From Gimesia benthica (GTDB taxonomy: Bacteria; Planctomycetota; Planctomycetia; Planctomycetales; Planctomycetaceae): a DNA stretch of 64,000 bases. Below, piece by piece: positions 63,127-64,000 of this stretch. Within the stretch, counting starts at the first letter, position 1; every line of letters starts with the position of its first letter. The translations under genes were made by a program, and so were the position numbers. The DNA lies in assembly GCF_009720525.1 (NCBI RefSeq), contig NZ_CP043930.1, positions 4,558,501-4,622,500 of the forward strand, in the 5' to 3' direction. The notes under the pieces are model-generated. The model ran no database searches and was not told where the DNA came from. It saw only the letters and a list, made by a program, of their open reading frames with translations.

Positions 63127-64000
63127 ATGAAACACGCAACCTGGATTCCCCTTCTGGCGGCCGCTTTGATTATGGTCTGCTTTGGGGAGCAAGCCCAGGC
63201 AGGTTACCTGGGAGCAGGCAGATATAAGTGTTGTCCTACAGAAGCATGTACTTCTTGTGGTGATTACTGTGCTGCCAAAGAGTGCTCAAGTACCTGCTAC
63301 AAAACCGTCACTGAAACCGTTTGGGAAAAGCAGAACTATACCTGTCAGAAGACAGTCTACGATACGATCTGCGAAAAAGTTCCCGTTCAATACACTAAGA
63401 ATGTTTACAAGACCTGCTACCGTGATGAATGCTACACGGTCTGCAAGCCGGTCTACAACACCTGTTACCGGGATGTCTGCTATAAAGTCTGCCGTCCCGT
63501 TTACAAGACCTGCTATCGCACTGTGACCTGCAAACGCCGCCGCCCGGTATACAATACCTGCTACCGGGACGTCTGCTACACAGTCTGCAAGCCGGTTTAC
63601 AACACCTGTTACCGGGATGTCTGCTACACCGTCAGACGTCCGATCTGCGAGACTCACTACCGTGAAGTCTGCAGCACGATCTACAAAACCAATTACAAGA
63701 CCTGCTACCGCGATGTCTGTCGCACTGTTTGCAAGCCTGTCCACACCTGGCACGATGTTGAAGTCTGCTGTGGTGAATGGAAGACGGTTACCGAACACTG
63801 CCCCGGTCCGGTTGTAGAAAAATGTGTCTGTGAACCAGGAACCTGGGAATATGACTGCAGCTCATGCTGCCCTGTCTACAAACCCGGTTGCTGCAAAACA
63901 GTGAAAGTACAGTGCCCCGGCACTACCATCTGCCGACGCATCTGGTGCCCCAAGACGGTCACCAAGAAAGTCTGCTGCACAACTTACAAACGCGAATGTG
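63127..64000 (+). CDS. Cysteine-rich repeat protein of the planctomycete YTV type, 3' end outside window
   Basis: The frame runs from the ATG at 63127 past the end of the window; 291 residues are visible. Residues 1-25 are a signal peptide ('LLAAALIMVCFGEQAQA'). The mature part is very rich in Cys and Tyr. Residues 93-220 consist of eight units of exactly 16 residues, with the consensus 'VYNTCYRDVCYTVCKP', the last three units being more diverged. The C-Y-T-V element and the regular CxxxxC spacing match cysteine-rich YTV-domain proteins reported from planctomycete cell walls, where disulfide cross-linking is thought to stiffen the envelope. The assignment to that family is from memory of the motif. 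AGAGGAA lies seven bases upstream of the ATG. Confidence 0.88.
   Translation, partial: MKHATWIPLLAAALIMVCFGEQAQAGYLGAGRYKCCPTEACTSCGDYCAAKECSSTCYKTVTETVWEKQNYTCQKTVYDTICEKVPVQYTKNVYKTCYRDECYTVCKPVYNTCYRDVCYKVCRPVYKTCYRTVTCKRRRPVYNTCYRDVCYTVCKPVYNTCYRDVCYTVRRPICETHYREVCSTIYKTNYKTCYRDVCRTVCKPVHTWHDVEVCCGEWKTVTEHCPGPVVEKCVCEPGTWEYDCSSCCPVYKPGCCKTVKVQCPGTTICRRIWCPKTVTKKVCCTTYKREC
63403..63786 (+). repeat. 48-base coding repeats (8 x 16 codons)
   Basis: Eight consecutive 48-base units encode the 16-residue Cys/Tyr repeats; units 1, 2, 4 and 5 are the most alike. The reading frame is preserved through all of them. Confidence 0.85.

Overview
The window looks like chromosomal DNA of a member of the Planctomycetota, probably family Planctomycetaceae and Gimesia-like; this is an inference from gene content. 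The supporting signs are a cysteine-rich 'YTV'-type cell-wall protein, two prepilin-like DUF1559 proteins, a secreted sulfatase, an octaheme cytochrome fused to HEAT/TPR repeats, a Lys/Ala/Pro histone-H1-like protein, very large pseudopilin-like proteins, and frequent GTG/TTG starts. I see no insertion sequence, prophage, CRISPR array, rRNA or tRNA.

Layout. 1-4.6 kb: the 3' part of a large RHS/YD-repeat protein with an unassigned C-terminal domain. 4.9-5.9 kb: a SAM-dependent methyltransferase. 6.7-9.7 kb: a two-gene 2-oxoacid:ferredoxin oxidoreductase (korAB-like), closed by a terminator shared with the convergent dCTP deaminase gene. 9.7-14.2 kb: dcd and endonuclease III on the minus strand, then a stand-alone Lon N-terminal-domain protein, a secreted sulfatase and a small anti-sigma-like zinc-binding protein. 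14.6-16.5 kb: a transketolase split into two subunits. 16.6-21.2 kb: a tandem GNAT acetyltransferase, an ornithine-cyclodeaminase-family enzyme, MazG, a small secreted protein and a secreted alpha/beta hydrolase. 21.5-27.5 kb: a fused D-lactate/glycolate-dehydrogenase-like flavoprotein/iron-sulfur protein coupled to moaD, moaE, moaA and a cysteine-desulfurase-family gene, a molybdopterin and sulfur cluster.

27.9-45.9 kb is the centrepiece: a type II secretion / type IV pilus-like assembly locus. It holds two GspE/PilB ATPases flanking a PilT ATPase, a PilC/GspF platform protein, then six proteins with prepilin-type N-termini that grow to a 1668-residue GspK-like protein. One pseudopilin gene carries an apparent -1 frameshift. 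Aspartate/glycine-rich putative calcium-binding loops recur through the pseudopilins. No secretin or prepilin peptidase lies in the window. Two tandem DUF1559 prepilin-like genes follow (46.2-48.5 kb), with matching terminators.

49.0-51.2 kb: two consecutive clpP genes and a lipoprotein. 51.3-58.8 kb: a TPR protein, a membrane glycosyltransferase, parB with a perfect parS palindrome just upstream and a second parS-like site inside the glycosyltransferase gene, a multiheme cytochrome and HflX. 58.9-62.7 kb: a transglutaminase-like DUF3857 protein, the H1-like protein and a sugar-phosphate isomerase/epimerase. The window ends inside a cysteine-rich protein made of 16-residue repeats.
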